Origin: Pseudomonadota bacterium
GTDB taxonomy: Bacteria > Pseudomonadota > Gammaproteobacteria > Xanthomonadales > Ahniellaceae
DNA: 64,000 nucleotides
Direction: 5' to 3'
Assembly (NCBI GenBank): GCA_022843465.1
Contig: JALHNO010000012.1
Span: forward strand, 62,001-126,000
Under the pieces are notes generated by a model, which searched no databases, was not told the DNA's origin, and saw nothing but the letters and a program-made list of their open reading frames with translations. A program made the translations under genes and the position numbers. Shown here one piece after another: positions 7,564-17,100 of this stretch; position 1 is the first letter of the stretch, and every line of letters begins with the position of its first letter.

Positions 7564-9126
7564 TCAGCGCTTGGCCGGCGTCACCGGAATCTCGGTAGTG
7601 CGGTTCTGCACGCTGTCGAGCGCAAATTTGAGATCGCTCTGCCAGATGTCGACACCTTCCAGGCGGGTCTTGTCGGGTAGACCATAGCGGTCGTAGTGCG
7701 GGCGCTGCGAGTTGGCGATCACGTACAGCTTGTCATGATGGATCACTCCGCGGGTCGGCGCTTCGAGCTCGGGATGACCGGCATCCAGCGGCAGCGAAGC
7801 GACGATCTTGACGCCGGCAGGGTCGAGCTTCAGGCGCATGATCCGCGCCGGCGGAAACGCGTTCTGCACCACGATCAGATGACCCTTCCAGTAATACATG
7901 CCGTCGATACCGAACAGTGTAAGCGTCGACGGACCGACCACGGCGAAAGGCTTGCCCAGTTGCAGATCGATACCGAAAATACCGAGCTCGGTATCGGCGA
8001 AATAGAGCATCCGCCCATCATCGCTGCTGGTGATGCCGCGGACATGGGTGAGATTGGGGTTCTGCATGACCAGCTTCAGGTTCTCGCCGTCCAACTGATA
8101 GATCCGTCGCTGCGCCGAATCGCCGGCGAACACGCGACCCTGACGGTTCACATGGATGTGATCGAGCAGGTGCGGCCCGTTGGCAGTGGGCATGTCATAG
8201 CGCTTCAGGAATTTTCCGCTTGCAAGTTCAAACTGATAGAGCGCGGTCTTGCCGTAGTCGGTGTCCTTGATGGTCTTGAAATGCGGCAGACCCGTTGCGG
8301 TCAGCCAGAGATGGCCACGCTCGTTGTCGGCCTGCATGGCCACGATCGAACGCAACTGATTCGCCCCGTCCGCTTCGATGTAGTGGATCAGCTCACTGCC
8401 GTCTGCCGATACCCGGTAGACCGCGCCGTCGCGGGCCGATCCGGCCAGCAGCTGGCCGGCTTTTTCGTCATAGGCCAGGGATTCGATCAGAATGTCTTCA
8501 GCCGGCAGGCTCATCGCTACCTTGCCCTCGCCGAATGGCTTGGCATTGGCCTGCAGGTTCAGCACGATGTATTCCCAGACTTGGGTGCCGTGCACCTTCT
8601 TGAAACGCTCGTCAAGCGCGGGATCGTAGGCATAGCCCGTGGTCTGCAGCTTGAGCAGCAGATCGTAGGTGCGCTGCTTGTTGTCGAGCTGGGCATAGGT
8701 GGCCGCCAGCTCATACTGGATATTGCCTGCCATCGGCCGCAGCTGCAGTACCCGTTCCAGCGCCACGGTGGCTTCAAGGTATTCGCCGCGGGCGTCGAAT
8801 GCGGCAGCAGTCGCCAGCAAACGGGTGACATCCCTTTCCGAGGAAAGCTTGCTCTGCAGCTCGATGATTTCCGGCGGTGTCGGAGCTGGCGGTGTCTTGC
8901 CCCGCTTCAGCGCGGCCGGCACCTCGGGCTTGACCGCAGTCTCCGGAGCCGGAGCCGCTGCCGGAGCCGCTGCCGGAGCCGCTGCCGGAGTCGGTGTCGG
9001 TGTCGGCGCCGTGGTAGTCGCAGTCGCTTCGGTGGTGGCAGTGACCGCGGGCTCACTGGCCTGGACGGCAAGGCCACAGCCGGCCAGCAGGACAAGAATC
9101 GAAATAGTGTGTCGCGAGGCGTTCAT
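7564..9126 (-). CDS. TPR / beta-propeller (SMP-30/NHL-like) lipoprotein
   Basis: A 520-residue envelope protein from ATG 9126. The signal ends in a lipobox LAGC (residues 14-17), so it is probably lipid-anchored. It then has an Ala/Pro/Thr-rich linker in which a four-residue AAAP-type unit is repeated (bases about 8950-9000, a 12-bp tandem repeat of GCCGCTGCCGGA). TPR-like helices follow (about 95-180), then repeated beta-strand blades (DGAVYRVSADG, GRVFAGDSAQRRIYQL, DGRMLYFADTELGIFGID), like gluconolactonase/NHL propellers. Such proteins bind or hydrolyse small ligands, and no catalytic call is possible. It diverges from the Nudix gene across 106 bp. Confidence 0.75.
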   Translation of the reverse strand: MNASRHTISILVLLAGCGLAVQASEPAVTATTEATATTTAPTPTPTPAAAPAAAPAAAPAPETAVKPEVPAALKRGKTPPAPTPPEIIELQSKLSSERDVTRLLATAAAFDARGEYLEATVALERVLQLRPMAGNIQYELAATYAQLDNKQRTYDLLLKLQTTGYAYDPALDERFKKVHGTQVWEYIVLNLQANAKPFGEGKVAMSLPAEDILIESLAYDEKAGQLLAGSARDGAVYRVSADGSELIHYIEADGANQLRSIVAMQADNERGHLWLTATGLPHFKTIKDTDYGKTALYQFELASGKFLKRYDMPTANGPHLLDHIHVNRQGRVFAGDSAQRRIYQLDGENLKLVMQNPNLTHVRGITSSDDGRMLYFADTELGIFGIDLQLGKPFAVVGPSTLTLFGIDGMYYWKGHLIVVQNAFPPARIMRLKLDPAGVKIVASLPLDAGHPELEAPTRGVIHHDKLYVIANSQRPHYDRYGLPDKTRLEGVDIWQSDLKFALDSVQNRTTEIPVTPAKR

Positions 9127-9232
9127 GAAGTATCCGTAGCAAAAATACTGAGAGTAGTCCGGGCTGCTGCAAGTTCCCGCCGGCTCTGCTTTGGGTCTTG
9201 GTAGCATGTGTCGGAACCAAGGGAACAACGCG

Positions 9233-9778
9233 ATGACTGACACTGAAACCCTGCATCTGGGCCGCTGGATCCATCTCAAGCGCCGCAACGGCTGGGAGTT
9301 CGCCGAGCGCAGCAATCCGAAGGGGGCGGTGATTATCGTGGCAATCACCCGCCAAGGCGAGTTGCTCTTTGTCGAGCAGTACCGCGAACCCCTGCGCCTG
9401 CGCACGATCGAGATGCCGGCCGGCCTGATCGGCGACGTCGCCGGCAGCGAACACGAGGATGCCTGCAGCACCGCGCAGCGCGAGTTGATCGAGGAAACCG
9501 GCTACTCGGCGAACCGCATCGATTACGTGGTCGGCGGCCCGGTATCGGCCGGCATGAGCACCGAGATTGCCCATTTCGTGCGTGCCACCGAGCTGACCGA
9601 GGTATCGGCAGGCGGCGGCGACGAATCCGAGGACATCACCGTGCATCGGGTGCCGCTGGCCGAGGCCGGGGCATGGCTGCTGGGCAAGGGTGCCGAGGGC
9701 TATCCACTGGATCCCAAGCTATGGGCGGGCATCTATTTCGCCCACCATGATGCCGCTGGCCGGCCCTGGCTGGAGTAG
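9233..9778 (+). CDS. NUDIX hydrolase, ADP-ribose pyrophosphatase-like
   Basis: A 181-residue protein from ATG 9233, with AAGGGA about ten bases before it. The Nudix signature ends in RELIEETGY (83-91) preceded by Glu75. The loop between PAGLIG and the helix is about three residues longer than the usual G-x5-E spacing. The upstream PAGL and strand EQYREPLR match the ADP-ribose/NDP-sugar pyrophosphatase subfamily, which hydrolyses ADP-ribose to AMP and ribose-5-phosphate. Substrate specificity cannot be fixed from sequence alone. Confidence 0.88.
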   Translation: MTDTETLHLGRWIHLKRRNGWEFAERSNPKGAVIIVAITRQGELLFVEQYREPLRLRTIEMPAGLIGDVAGSEHEDACSTAQRELIEETGYSANRIDYVVGGPVSAGMSTEIAHFVRATELTEVSAGGGDESEDITVHRVPLAEAGAWLLGKGAEGYPLDPKLWAGIYFAHHDAAGRPWLE

Positions 9779-9803
9779 ATTTCGCAAGCCCTGGCCGACC
9801 GCG

Positions 9804-11231
9804 CTACAGTGGTCCGTCAGCCCAGGGACCGGTGATGGCAACGGTGAAGCCGGGGCGATAGACGTTGGCGAACAGCCAGCGCCCATCCGGTGAGAAGCAG
9901 GCACCACACCATTCCTCGCCACTGAAATCCTGTGGCTCGCCGGCGGCATTGGGGCGCCGCACGGTATTGGCTGCCAGCTCGAAGGTCGCACCTTCGGCCG
10001 TCATGCCGATCAGCCGCTGTGGCGCATCACGGGTATTGTCCTCGCAGATCACCAGACCACCGCGCGGCGATACGCAGACATTGTCCGGGTAATCGAGCGC
10101 ATGCACGGAGCGGGTCTCGTAGAGCAGCACCAGGCGCTCCTCCAGCGGGTAGTAAACGAAGACCTGACCGTGGCCGAGATCACCGCCATTGGTTGAAGTG
10201 AAGAAGATCGCATCGCCGTGCGCGAAGCAGCCCTCGAGTCGGGTGAACACCGCACCGCCGGCACGCTGGCCCTGCTCGAACACGCCGCCGCCGACGCGGC
10301 CATCGCTATGCCGCAGTCGTTCCGGCTCGGCGATATCCACCCAATGGGTGGCGAACGATTGGCCCGGGCGCAGACCACGGCAGAGATCGCTGCGTTCGGC
10401 GCAGGCCAACATCTGCAGCTGGCCACCTTCGACCAGTCGACCCGGCTGTCTGGGCACATAGCGATAGAAGCCCGATGCCATCGAGTAGTCTTCGGTCTGG
10501 TAGACGATGCCGGTGCTCGCATGAACCGCCACCGCCTCGTGCTTGAAGGCGCCCATGCCGCTCAGACAGACCGGCGCGGCGCGTCCACTGGGATCAACCT
10601 CGAACACGAATCCATGCGCGCGCTTGAGACGATTGCGACGAGAACCCTGATCATCACGGTTGATCACCGGATCGAACACCAGTTCCTCGCAGGAAAGCCA
10701 GGTACCCCAGGGCGTGATGCCACCAGAGCAGTTCTGCATGGTGCCGCTGAGTACGCAGCGGAAGTCGCTGGCCTCGCCGGTTTCGACATCAAATTCGAAC
10801 GCCACACAGCCGCCCGCGGCCGCGGCGTCGTAATGCAGATGCGCCGGCCCAAAGGCGCCGTACTCGGCCACGACCTCGTGGTTGCGCACCAGGGTCAATC
10901 GGCTGCCATTGACGGCGACAATACCCATGCCATCGTGCGCTGATGGCGTCAGCGCGCCATCGGCGAGAACACCGTCCACCCAGCCGAGACTGCGGTAACT
11001 GAAGCCGGCCGGCAAGCTGAGCAGGTACTCGCCGGTGTGATCATCGGCACAGGGCTGCAACGGTCCATAGCCGGACGTAGCGGACCGTTGTTGCGGCCCA
11101 CGTGCTTCGCGACAGCCGGCCAGACCCAGCAGGCTGGCGAGCGGCAGACTGGCGCCGAGCCCAAGCCGCGCCGTGCCAGCAAGAAATGCCCTGCGGGCAA
11201 GCGCGGCGGACGCCGGCGAACTGTCGCGCAT
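9804..11231 (-). CDS. PhoX-like alkaline phosphatase (DUF839), Tat-exported
   Basis: A 475-residue protein starting at ATG 11231 with a twin-arginine leader (RRAF at 13-16, then a hydrophobic stretch and LAGC near residue 40). The body matches the PhoX/DUF839 (PF05787) propeller: an early HDGMGIV...LVRNHEV segment, GGITPWGTWLSCEE, HEAVAVH, VYQTEDYS, and late ICEDNTRDAPQRL and FSPDGRWLFANV strands. PhoX enzymes use Fe and Ca and hydrolyse phosphomonoesters outside the cytoplasm. The start lies only three bases after the DUF4920 gene, so they are likely co-transcribed. It is a DUF839 member, but phosphatase activity is inferred. Confidence 0.85.
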   Translation of the reverse strand: MRDSSPASAALARRAFLAGTARLGLGASLPLASLLGLAGCREARGPQQRSATSGYGPLQPCADDHTGEYLLSLPAGFSYRSLGWVDGVLADGALTPSAHDGMGIVAVNGSRLTLVRNHEVVAEYGAFGPAHLHYDAAAAGGCVAFEFDVETGEASDFRCVLSGTMQNCSGGITPWGTWLSCEELVFDPVINRDDQGSRRNRLKRAHGFVFEVDPSGRAAPVCLSGMGAFKHEAVAVHASTGIVYQTEDYSMASGFYRYVPRQPGRLVEGGQLQMLACAERSDLCRGLRPGQSFATHWVDIAEPERLRHSDGRVGGGVFEQGQRAGGAVFTRLEGCFAHGDAIFFTSTNGGDLGHGQVFVYYPLEERLVLLYETRSVHALDYPDNVCVSPRGGLVICEDNTRDAPQRLIGMTAEGATFELAANTVRRPNAAGEPQDFSGEEWCGACFSPDGRWLFANVYRPGFTVAITGPWADGPL

Positions 11232-11234
11232 GAG

Positions 11235-11708
11235 TCAGCGGACCGCGACGCCGAGCGCCGCTATGCGGTATTCGCGGCTGGCGATTTCCGATTCGGGTTT
11301 GCCGGAATCCTTGGCCATGTGCGCAACTTCCTTCGCATCAAGATCGAGCACTTCGAGCTTGCCGTACACCACCACCGAACCAGCGAGGTCCTTTGGCAGG
11401 GCAAACTTGTGATCGGTCATTACCCTTGCCATCAAGTCACCATCGCTCAGCGTCATCCAGCAACCCTGCTTCTGGCAGACCTGGGCCACGCGCCCGCTGA
11501 TCAACTGGTCCCTGCTGCCAGCAGCATGGTCCGCCACCGCCTCGGCCAGCGTGGAGGGCACCGCATCGGCGGGTATTGGATCACCGAACTGTGTCGCCTG
11601 TGTGGCGGCCGCAGCGGCCGCAGCCGGCTGGGCATCGCCATGATCGTGCGCGCTCACCGACGCGGCGAGCGTGCAGGACAGCAGGACGGCTGCAAGGGAA
11701 TTTCTCAT
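11235..11708 (-). CDS. DUF4920-type secreted protein
   Basis: A 157-residue periplasmic protein from ATG 11708, with GGAG about ten bases upstream. Signal peptide at 1-20 (SVSA|HDHG), then an Ala/Thr-rich stretch and a compact beta domain with GRVAQVCQKQGCWMTL (Cys78, Cys83, Trp84). This is the hallmark of DUF4920, an OB-like fold thought to bind a ligand or metal. Several His and Asp follow directly after the signal cleavage site. First gene of a probable pair with the PhoX-like phosphatase. Function not established. Confidence 0.8.
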   Translation of the reverse strand: MRNSLAAVLLSCTLAASVSAHDHGDAQPAAAAAAATQATQFGDPIPADAVPSTLAEAVADHAAGSRDQLISGRVAQVCQKQGCWMTLSDGDLMARVMTDHKFALPKDLAGSVVVYGKLEVLDLDAKEVAHMAKDSGKPESEIASREYRIAALGVAVR

Positions 11709-11757
11709 GATCGCGGACTCCAGGGACAGGTGAACGCCAATCATGCCACGACCGGAC

Positions 11758-12948
11758 TCAGGCCGGGGCCGGGGGCGGGGGCGGCGGTGCGGTCGGCATC
11801 GCCGGCGCGGCAGCAGACCTGCGGCGGCGCGACCAGATCAGCAAACCCACCACTGCAGCAATCAGGGTGCCGCCCAGCAGTGGACGGTAGAACACCCAAC
11901 TGATCGCGATGGTCAGCAGCGACAACAGCAGGGAGATCAGTCCGGTCACCAGGCCAATACCCCAGCTGCCAATGGTGCCCAGCATCGGCAGCACATCGAG
12001 CACGCGCGAAATCGGTGCAAACACCATCGACAGACCGAGCCACATCGCCACCGTGCCGCCCAGCCTGATCAGCCAGGTGGTGATCGTATTGCGCTTCTGT
12101 GCGCCCTCGAACATCTGCGCAGGCGGCACCTCGCCGGCTTCGACCAGAAGTACGCCGCGGCCATTGCGGGTGGTATAGGAATCCAGTGTCTGTCCAGCCT
12201 GGCGCGCGACGATGCTGAAGACCTCTTCAGGCTGGTATTCGTAGCGGATCCGGACATCGCCGACCCGCGGCTTGTCCGGATTCTCGCCCAGATACATGCG
12301 ACTGTCGGCAATGAGGCGAAAACCCTCGAATTGCTCTGGGAAGCGCGCGGCCTGTGCGGCATCAAGCTGTCGCCAGCGGCCCACCGCCGAGCGCGCCGAA
12401 GCGCTCAGGCTGAAGGCACCGAGGCGGGTGTCGCTGGCCTCGAACGTTGCCGACTCGACTGGCCACTCGGTGGGATTGACGTGATCCTCGCTGAGGCGGA
12501 AATCGGACGAGTCGATCCGATCGTCATTCCATTCCATCCTGTAGGTGTACTCGGTAGTCGTCTCGCTGCCGCCGCCCAACGTCTTCCTTTCGCGGCTCTC
12601 GCTGGATTCCTTCCACTGGTACATCTCCACGATGCGGCGCAGCGCCAGCCCATCGACGTCGACACCGAGAACCTGGTCGGAAACCGCAGGACTGCCTTCG
12701 ACGCGCGCCGCGGCATGGATCAACCTGCCCTCGTTGGCGGCGTCAACGGAATCGGCGGCGACCTGCACCACGGCGCCGGCACCTTCCTTCAGCGCGCGAT
12801 ATTCGGCGATTGCACGACCTTCGTTCCACCATAGCGCCGGAAACGAGGCGATGAACAGCAGGCCACCGAAGATGGCGGCGCTGATCGAATCCGATAACCG
12901 CTTGCCAAAGCCATTGCGCGTGACTTCGGTATAGGAGTTGCGTGCCAT
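11758..12948 (-). CDS. TMEM43 family membrane protein
   Basis: A 396-residue membrane protein. One N-terminal helix at about 22-41 (IFGGLLFIASFPALWWNEGRA), a long extracytoplasmic domain to about 285, then three or more C-terminal helices (LGGTVAMWLGLSMVFAPI, IGLVTGLISLLLSLLTIAI, LLGGTLIAAVVGLLIW) and a Pro/Ala-rich tail. The WWNEGRA motif after the first helix and the late GLSMVFAPI helix match TMEM43 (LUMA, PF07787), a family known from animal nuclear envelopes and found in scattered bacteria. Its bacterial role is not known. ATG 12948 follows a purine-rich CTCCGGGGGC. Stands alone between the DUF4920 and MBL genes. Confidence 0.85.
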   Translation of the reverse strand: MARNSYTEVTRNGFGKRLSDSISAAIFGGLLFIASFPALWWNEGRAIAEYRALKEGAGAVVQVAADSVDAANEGRLIHAAARVEGSPAVSDQVLGVDVDGLALRRIVEMYQWKESSESRERKTLGGGSETTTEYTYRMEWNDDRIDSSDFRLSEDHVNPTEWPVESATFEASDTRLGAFSLSASARSAVGRWRQLDAAQAARFPEQFEGFRLIADSRMYLGENPDKPRVGDVRIRYEYQPEEVFSIVARQAGQTLDSYTTRNGRGVLLVEAGEVPPAQMFEGAQKRNTITTWLIRLGGTVAMWLGLSMVFAPISRVLDVLPMLGTIGSWGIGLVTGLISLLLSLLTIAISWVFYRPLLGGTLIAAVVGLLIWSRRRRSAAAPAMPTAPPPPPPAPA

Positions 12949-13036
12949 GAAGCCCCCGGAGATGGTGACGAGGGCCGATTGTGGCGATTGCAGGCAAATA
13001 ATTCAAAGCGCTCGCCAGCCGACGTGCGCAGCGGAT

Positions 13037-13897
13037 TCAGAGCGCGACGCCGGCCAATGCCTGCTGTTCGTTGCGGGTGCCGTAGCGACCACGCTCATCA
13101 ACACTGACGTCGGCCATGGCGCAGTCCGGATCGTGCGTGAAGTAGAGCCGCACGCCACGCGCCAGCATGTCGTCGAGAAACTGGCGCTTCTCGTCGATCA
13201 GAAGTTCTGGAAAACGGTCGTAGCCCATGGTGATCGGCAGATGCACCCAGGGCCGCCCCGGAATCAGATCGGAACAGAACACCACGCCGTGTTCGCCGGT
13301 GATCTCGGCGAGCATCAGCCCAGGCGTATGGCCACTGCTGTAGTGGAAGCGCACCCGCTCACCGAGCAAGGCACAGTGTGAACCCTCGACCCTGTGCAGG
13401 CGTCCGCTTTGCTGCAGCAGATCGGTCAAGCCGGGAATGAACGAGGCGCGGTCACGCGGATGTGGATCGCAGGCACGCTGCCATGCCTCTTCGCCGACGA
13501 CAAAACTCGCCTTCGGAAACAGCAGTCGCTCGGGCTCACCTTCCTGCCAGGGCGCCAGCAGACCGCCGGCATGATCGAAATGCAGATGCGAGATCACCAC
13601 TACATCGATATCGGAATCACCCAGTCCAATCGCCGCCAGCGAATCCAGCAGCACGTGACGCGATTCGACCACGCCGTAGCGCTCGCGCAATTTGGGCTCA
13701 AAGAAGGCGCCGATGCCGGTTTCGAACAGTACATTCCGGCCATCCAGATCCTGCGCGAGCAGGGCACGGCAGGCCAGCGGCACACGGTTGTCGGCGTCGG
13801 TCGGCAGCCACCTGGACCAGACCGCCTTGGGCGCGTTGCCGAACATGGCACCGCCATCGAGCTTCTGGGAATTGCCAAGCAGGGACCAGAGTTTCAT
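13037..13897 (-). CDS. MBL-fold metallo-hydrolase
   Basis: A 286-residue cytoplasmic protein from ATG 13897, with GGAAGG eight bases before it. The zinc motif HLHFDHAGG (His104, His106, Asp108, His109) and the later [11 protein letters not shown] define a metallo-beta-lactamase fold. The opening [20 protein letters not shown], where an N-terminal DGGAMFG strand precedes the motif, is seen in lactonase-like quorum-quenching relatives, but the family is broad (glyoxalase II, lactonases, arylsulfatases). Substrate unassigned. About 60 bp separate it from the gamma-glutamyltransferase gene upstream. Confidence 0.85.
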   Translation of the reverse strand: MKLWSLLGNSQKLDGGAMFGNAPKAVWSRWLPTDADNRVPLACRALLAQDLDGRNVLFETGIGAFFEPKLRERYGVVESRHVLLDSLAAIGLGDSDIDVVVISHLHFDHAGGLLAPWQEGEPERLLFPKASFVVGEEAWQRACDPHPRDRASFIPGLTDLLQQSGRLHRVEGSHCALLGERVRFHYSSGHTPGLMLAEITGEHGVVFCSDLIPGRPWVHLPITMGYDRFPELLIDEKRQFLDDMLARGVRLYFTHDPDCAMADVSVDERGRYGTRNEQQALAGVAL

Positions 13898-13959
13898 TCA
13901 TGCCTTCCGATGTCGCCAGAATTCACAGCGCGGCCGCGCGAGCGACCCGACTACGAATG

Positions 13960-15642
13960 TTATTTTACCTCGGCTTTGCCGACCACGCCGCGCGGATCCG
14001 AGCCGGCGCTCAGCGTGTTTTCACGCAGATCCCAGACCACCGACTGCATATTGCCCCAGGCACGCTCGCCCTCGTTGACGACATGGCCGCGCGCCCGCAG
14101 CGTCGCAGCATCCTCAGCACTGATCGCGCCGGGCTCGGCCGAGATGGCATCCGGCAGGTACTGGTGATGGATACGTGGCGCCGCGACGAACGCCGACGGC
14201 TGCGCGCCCTCGAAAAATTCGAGCAGTCCGATCAGCACCATCGTTGCGATCCGGCTGCCACCGGGCGTGCCGATCACGGCGATGCGATCCTTGCCGAACG
14301 CAAAGGTCGGCGACATCGTCGACAGCATGCGCTTGCCACCCTGCGGGGCATTGGCATCAGTGCCGATCAGGCCATAGGAGTTGGCCTGATTCGCCGCCAG
14401 CGCAAAATCATCCATCTCGTTGTTGAGCAGTACGCCGGTGCCCGGAATGATCAGACCCGAGCCCATCGGAAGGTTCACACTGGCAGTCACCGCGGCCATG
14501 TTGCCGTCGGCGTCGATGATCGAAAAATGGGTGGTATCGGTACCGCCATCGATGACACCGCCTTCGGGCAGTGCGCTCGAAGCCGTGGCGCGATCCATCC
14601 GCAGGCTGGAACGCAGACCGGCCGCATAGGCCTTGCTGGTCAGCAGACGGATCGGCATGTCGACAAAATCGGGATCGCCCAGTATGTAACTGCGATCGCG
14701 ATAGGCACGACGCATCGACTCGACCATCAGGTGCAGACGATCAGCGCGCTCCATGGCGGCAAAATCATAGCCTTCCATGACATTGAGGATGGTCGCCAGC
14801 AGGACACCACCGGATGAGGGCGGCGGCGCGGTCACCAGTTCGTAACCACGATGATGGAACTTCAGCGGCGTGCGTTCCTTGATGCGATAGTTGGCCAGAT
14901 CGTCCGCACTCCAGTTGCCGCCCTGCTTGCGCACACCCGCGACCAGCAACTCTGCGGTCCTGCCACGATAGAAACCGTCGAAACCATCCTTCGCCAATCG
15001 TTCCAGGGTACGCGCCAGATCCGGCTGCCGGATCAGGGTACCGAGCGCAGGGACCTCGGCCTTCCGCAGAAAAATTTCGACTGATGCCGGGTAGCGCAGC
15101 AAGACGTCCTTGCGCACGCTGATCATCCCCTGCAGGCGCGATTCCAGCGGAAATCCCTGGCGTGCGAGCCGGATCGCCGGCGCCAGCGAGACCTTCAGCG
15201 GCAGGCGCCCGTACTTGTGTGCGATATGGGCCAGGGCCGCGGGCTCACCGGGAATACCGGCCGCGAGGGCGCCATTGACGCTCCGGTCGCGATCAAGCTT
15301 TCCGTCGGCGTCCAGATAGGCCTTGGCATCCACAGCCATTGGCGCGGTCTCGCGGCCATCCACCATCACCTGATGGCCATCGCTGGCGCGATGCAACAGC
15401 CAGAAGCCGCCGCCGCCGATTCCGGAACTGCTTGATTCAACCACCGCGAGCGCGGCGGTCACCGCCACCGCGGCGTCAAAAGCATTGCCACCCTGGGCGA
15501 GCACCTCGAATCCGGCATCAGTGGCCAGATGATGGGCGCTGGCGATCGCCGCCTTTCCAGGTGCCCTGGTCGCGGCGTCGGCAACTCCGGCAGCGGCCAC
15601 GGCAAAGCCGATCAACACTATCCGCAATGCGCTCAGTCTCAC
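13960..15642 (-). CDS. ggt: Gamma-glutamyltransferase (glutathione hydrolase)
   Basis: A 560-residue periplasmic proenzyme. GTG 15642 overlaps the ferredoxin stop as GTGA, with GAGG eight bases upstream. Signal peptide 1-23. The Ntn-hydrolase features are present: GIGGGGF near residue 75, PPPSSGG, and the self-cleavage site and nucleophile Thr370 in DTTHFS, with the small-subunit GSG and PGGSRI motifs after it. It cleaves gamma-glutamyl bonds of glutathione and transfers the glutamyl group to water or amino acids. Length is normal. The coupling to a ferredoxin gene is probably fortuitous. Confident. Confidence 0.95.
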   Translation of the reverse strand: MRLSALRIVLIGFAVAAAGVADAATRAPGKAAIASAHHLATDAGFEVLAQGGNAFDAAVAVTAALAVVESSSSGIGGGGFWLLHRASDGHQVMVDGRETAPMAVDAKAYLDADGKLDRDRSVNGALAAGIPGEPAALAHIAHKYGRLPLKVSLAPAIRLARQGFPLESRLQGMISVRKDVLLRYPASVEIFLRKAEVPALGTLIRQPDLARTLERLAKDGFDGFYRGRTAELLVAGVRKQGGNWSADDLANYRIKERTPLKFHHRGYELVTAPPPSSGGVLLATILNVMEGYDFAAMERADRLHLMVESMRRAYRDRSYILGDPDFVDMPIRLLTSKAYAAGLRSSLRMDRATASSALPEGGVIDGGTDTTHFSIIDADGNMAAVTASVNLPMGSGLIIPGTGVLLNNEMDDFALAANQANSYGLIGTDANAPQGGKRMLSTMSPTFAFGKDRIAVIGTPGGSRIATMVLIGLLEFFEGAQPSAFVAAPRIHHQYLPDAISAEPGAISAEDAATLRARGHVVNEGERAWGNMQSVVWDLRENTLSAGSDPRGVVGKAEVK

Positions 15643-15899
15643 GATGGAACCTCCTCGCTGATCAGGCCACGATACTTCAATTCGAGCTCTTCCCGTGTCT
15701 CGGGCCGCGCGCTGTCGACATCGATGCACTCGACGGGACAGACGGCAACGCACTGCGGTTCATCGAAGTGACCGACACACTCGGTGCAGCGTTCGCGGGC
15801 GATCTCGTAGATCGTCTCACCCTGATAAATCGCCTTGTTCGGGCACACCGGCTCGCAGACGTCGCAGTTCACGCACAGGTCATTGATCAGCAGTGCCAT
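15639..15899 (-). CDS. YfhL family 4Fe-4S dicluster ferredoxin
   Basis: An 86-residue ferredoxin from ATG 15899 (MALLINDLC, the usual family start). A GTG three codons earlier is possible. Two cluster motifs are seen, CVNCDVCEPVCP and CTECVGHFDEPQCVAVCP, the second with the insertion between the second and third Cys typical of YfhL/Alvin-type ferredoxins with low reduction potential. An acidic C-terminal helix follows. Soluble electron carrier. It lies downstream of a terminator and shares a four-base overlap with ggt, so both are probably transcribed from a promoter between 15900 and 15960 or by read-through. Confidence 0.92.
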   Translation of the reverse strand: MALLINDLCVNCDVCEPVCPNKAIYQGETIYEIARERCTECVGHFDEPQCVAVCPVECIDVDSARPETREELELKYRGLISEEVPS

Positions 15900-15910
15900 C
15901 GTCGTCACTC

Positions 15911-15945
15911 AAACAAGAACGGCACCGACGCCAGGTCGGTGCCGT
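15911..15945 (-). terminator. Rho-independent terminator after the lipoprotein gene
   Basis: An 11-bp perfect stem, ACGGCACCGAC (15919-15929) and GTCGGTGCCGT (15935-15945), with loop GCCAG. Read on the minus strand it is followed by the T-rich TTCTTGTTTG. It ends the transcript that carries the lipoprotein gene and perhaps coaD and rsmD, and separates it from the ferredoxin-ggt pair. Confidence 0.85.
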
Positions 15946-15968
15946 CGTTGATCATCCTGGTCGCGCTG

Positions 15969-16466
15969 TTACTTGGCTTCGACAAAAACAAAATCAGCAT
16001 CCGACGGCGCGACCGCGGCCTTGACGCGCTCTTCCTCGGCAGGCGCACCGATATAGAGCACGCGAACACCCTTCAGCGAGCCGGCTCCGGCGAGCTTGAA
16101 TGCTTCGACGACCAGATCGCCGAGCTTGGTCGAGTCGGGCGATCCGAACGCTACCAGGTTGCCTGGCAGCACGCCGCGCGCCAGCATGTCCTGGATATTG
16201 GTCAGCTGGGCGTCGTACTGGCGCTGGGTTTCCTCATCGGTCACGGCCGGCACGAAGTACATGTAGGGACGCTGGCGGATGCCCTCCATGTTCTGCTTGA
16301 CGGTCGCGCTGAGATATTTCTTCCAGCCTTCCAGATCGGCCGGATCGGTCGGAACAGGCACCACGACTGGCGCCGCCACCGGTTTGGCTGCGTCTTCCTT
16401 CTTGCAGCCGGCCAATGCCATCACGCAGAACAGCGAAATCAGGACGGAACTCAGAATCTTCTTCAT
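15969..16466 (-). CDS. Uncharacterised lipoprotein
   Basis: A 165-residue lipoprotein from ATG 16466. The signal MKKILSSVLISLF leads to lipobox ALAGC with Cys21, then a KKED-charged start, a Val/Pro linker and a compact alpha/beta domain ending VFVEAK. Asp and charged residues after the Cys do not fix its membrane. Motifs such as QRPYMYFVPA and VRVLYIGAPAEEERV recur in xanthomonad conserved lipoproteins, but I do not recognise a named family. Located between coaD and a strong terminator, 77 bp from coaD. It may be co-transcribed with coaD and rsmD. Confidence 0.75.
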   Translation of the reverse strand: MKKILSSVLISLFCVMALAGCKKEDAAKPVAAPVVVPVPTDPADLEGWKKYLSATVKQNMEGIRQRPYMYFVPAVTDEETQRQYDAQLTNIQDMLARGVLPGNLVAFGSPDSTKLGDLVVEAFKLAGAGSLKGVRVLYIGAPAEEERVKAAVAPSDADFVFVEAK

Positions 16467-16543
16467 GGTGTGCTTCCCCGGAAAAACTGTGGTGAGTTGC
16501 TCTGCTGCAGTTTCGATCACTGCGTGTCGAACGATCATTCTAG

Positions 16544-17071
<528 letters not shown>

Positions 17072-17100
17072 TCAGCGCCGAATGTGAAGACCTTGTTAGC

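Noticed and set aside
7515-7567. Terminator between exonuclease and propeller genes
   Set aside because: GCTGAGC and GCTCAGC form a stem but with a 39-base loop and no T-run, so it is not a convincing terminator.
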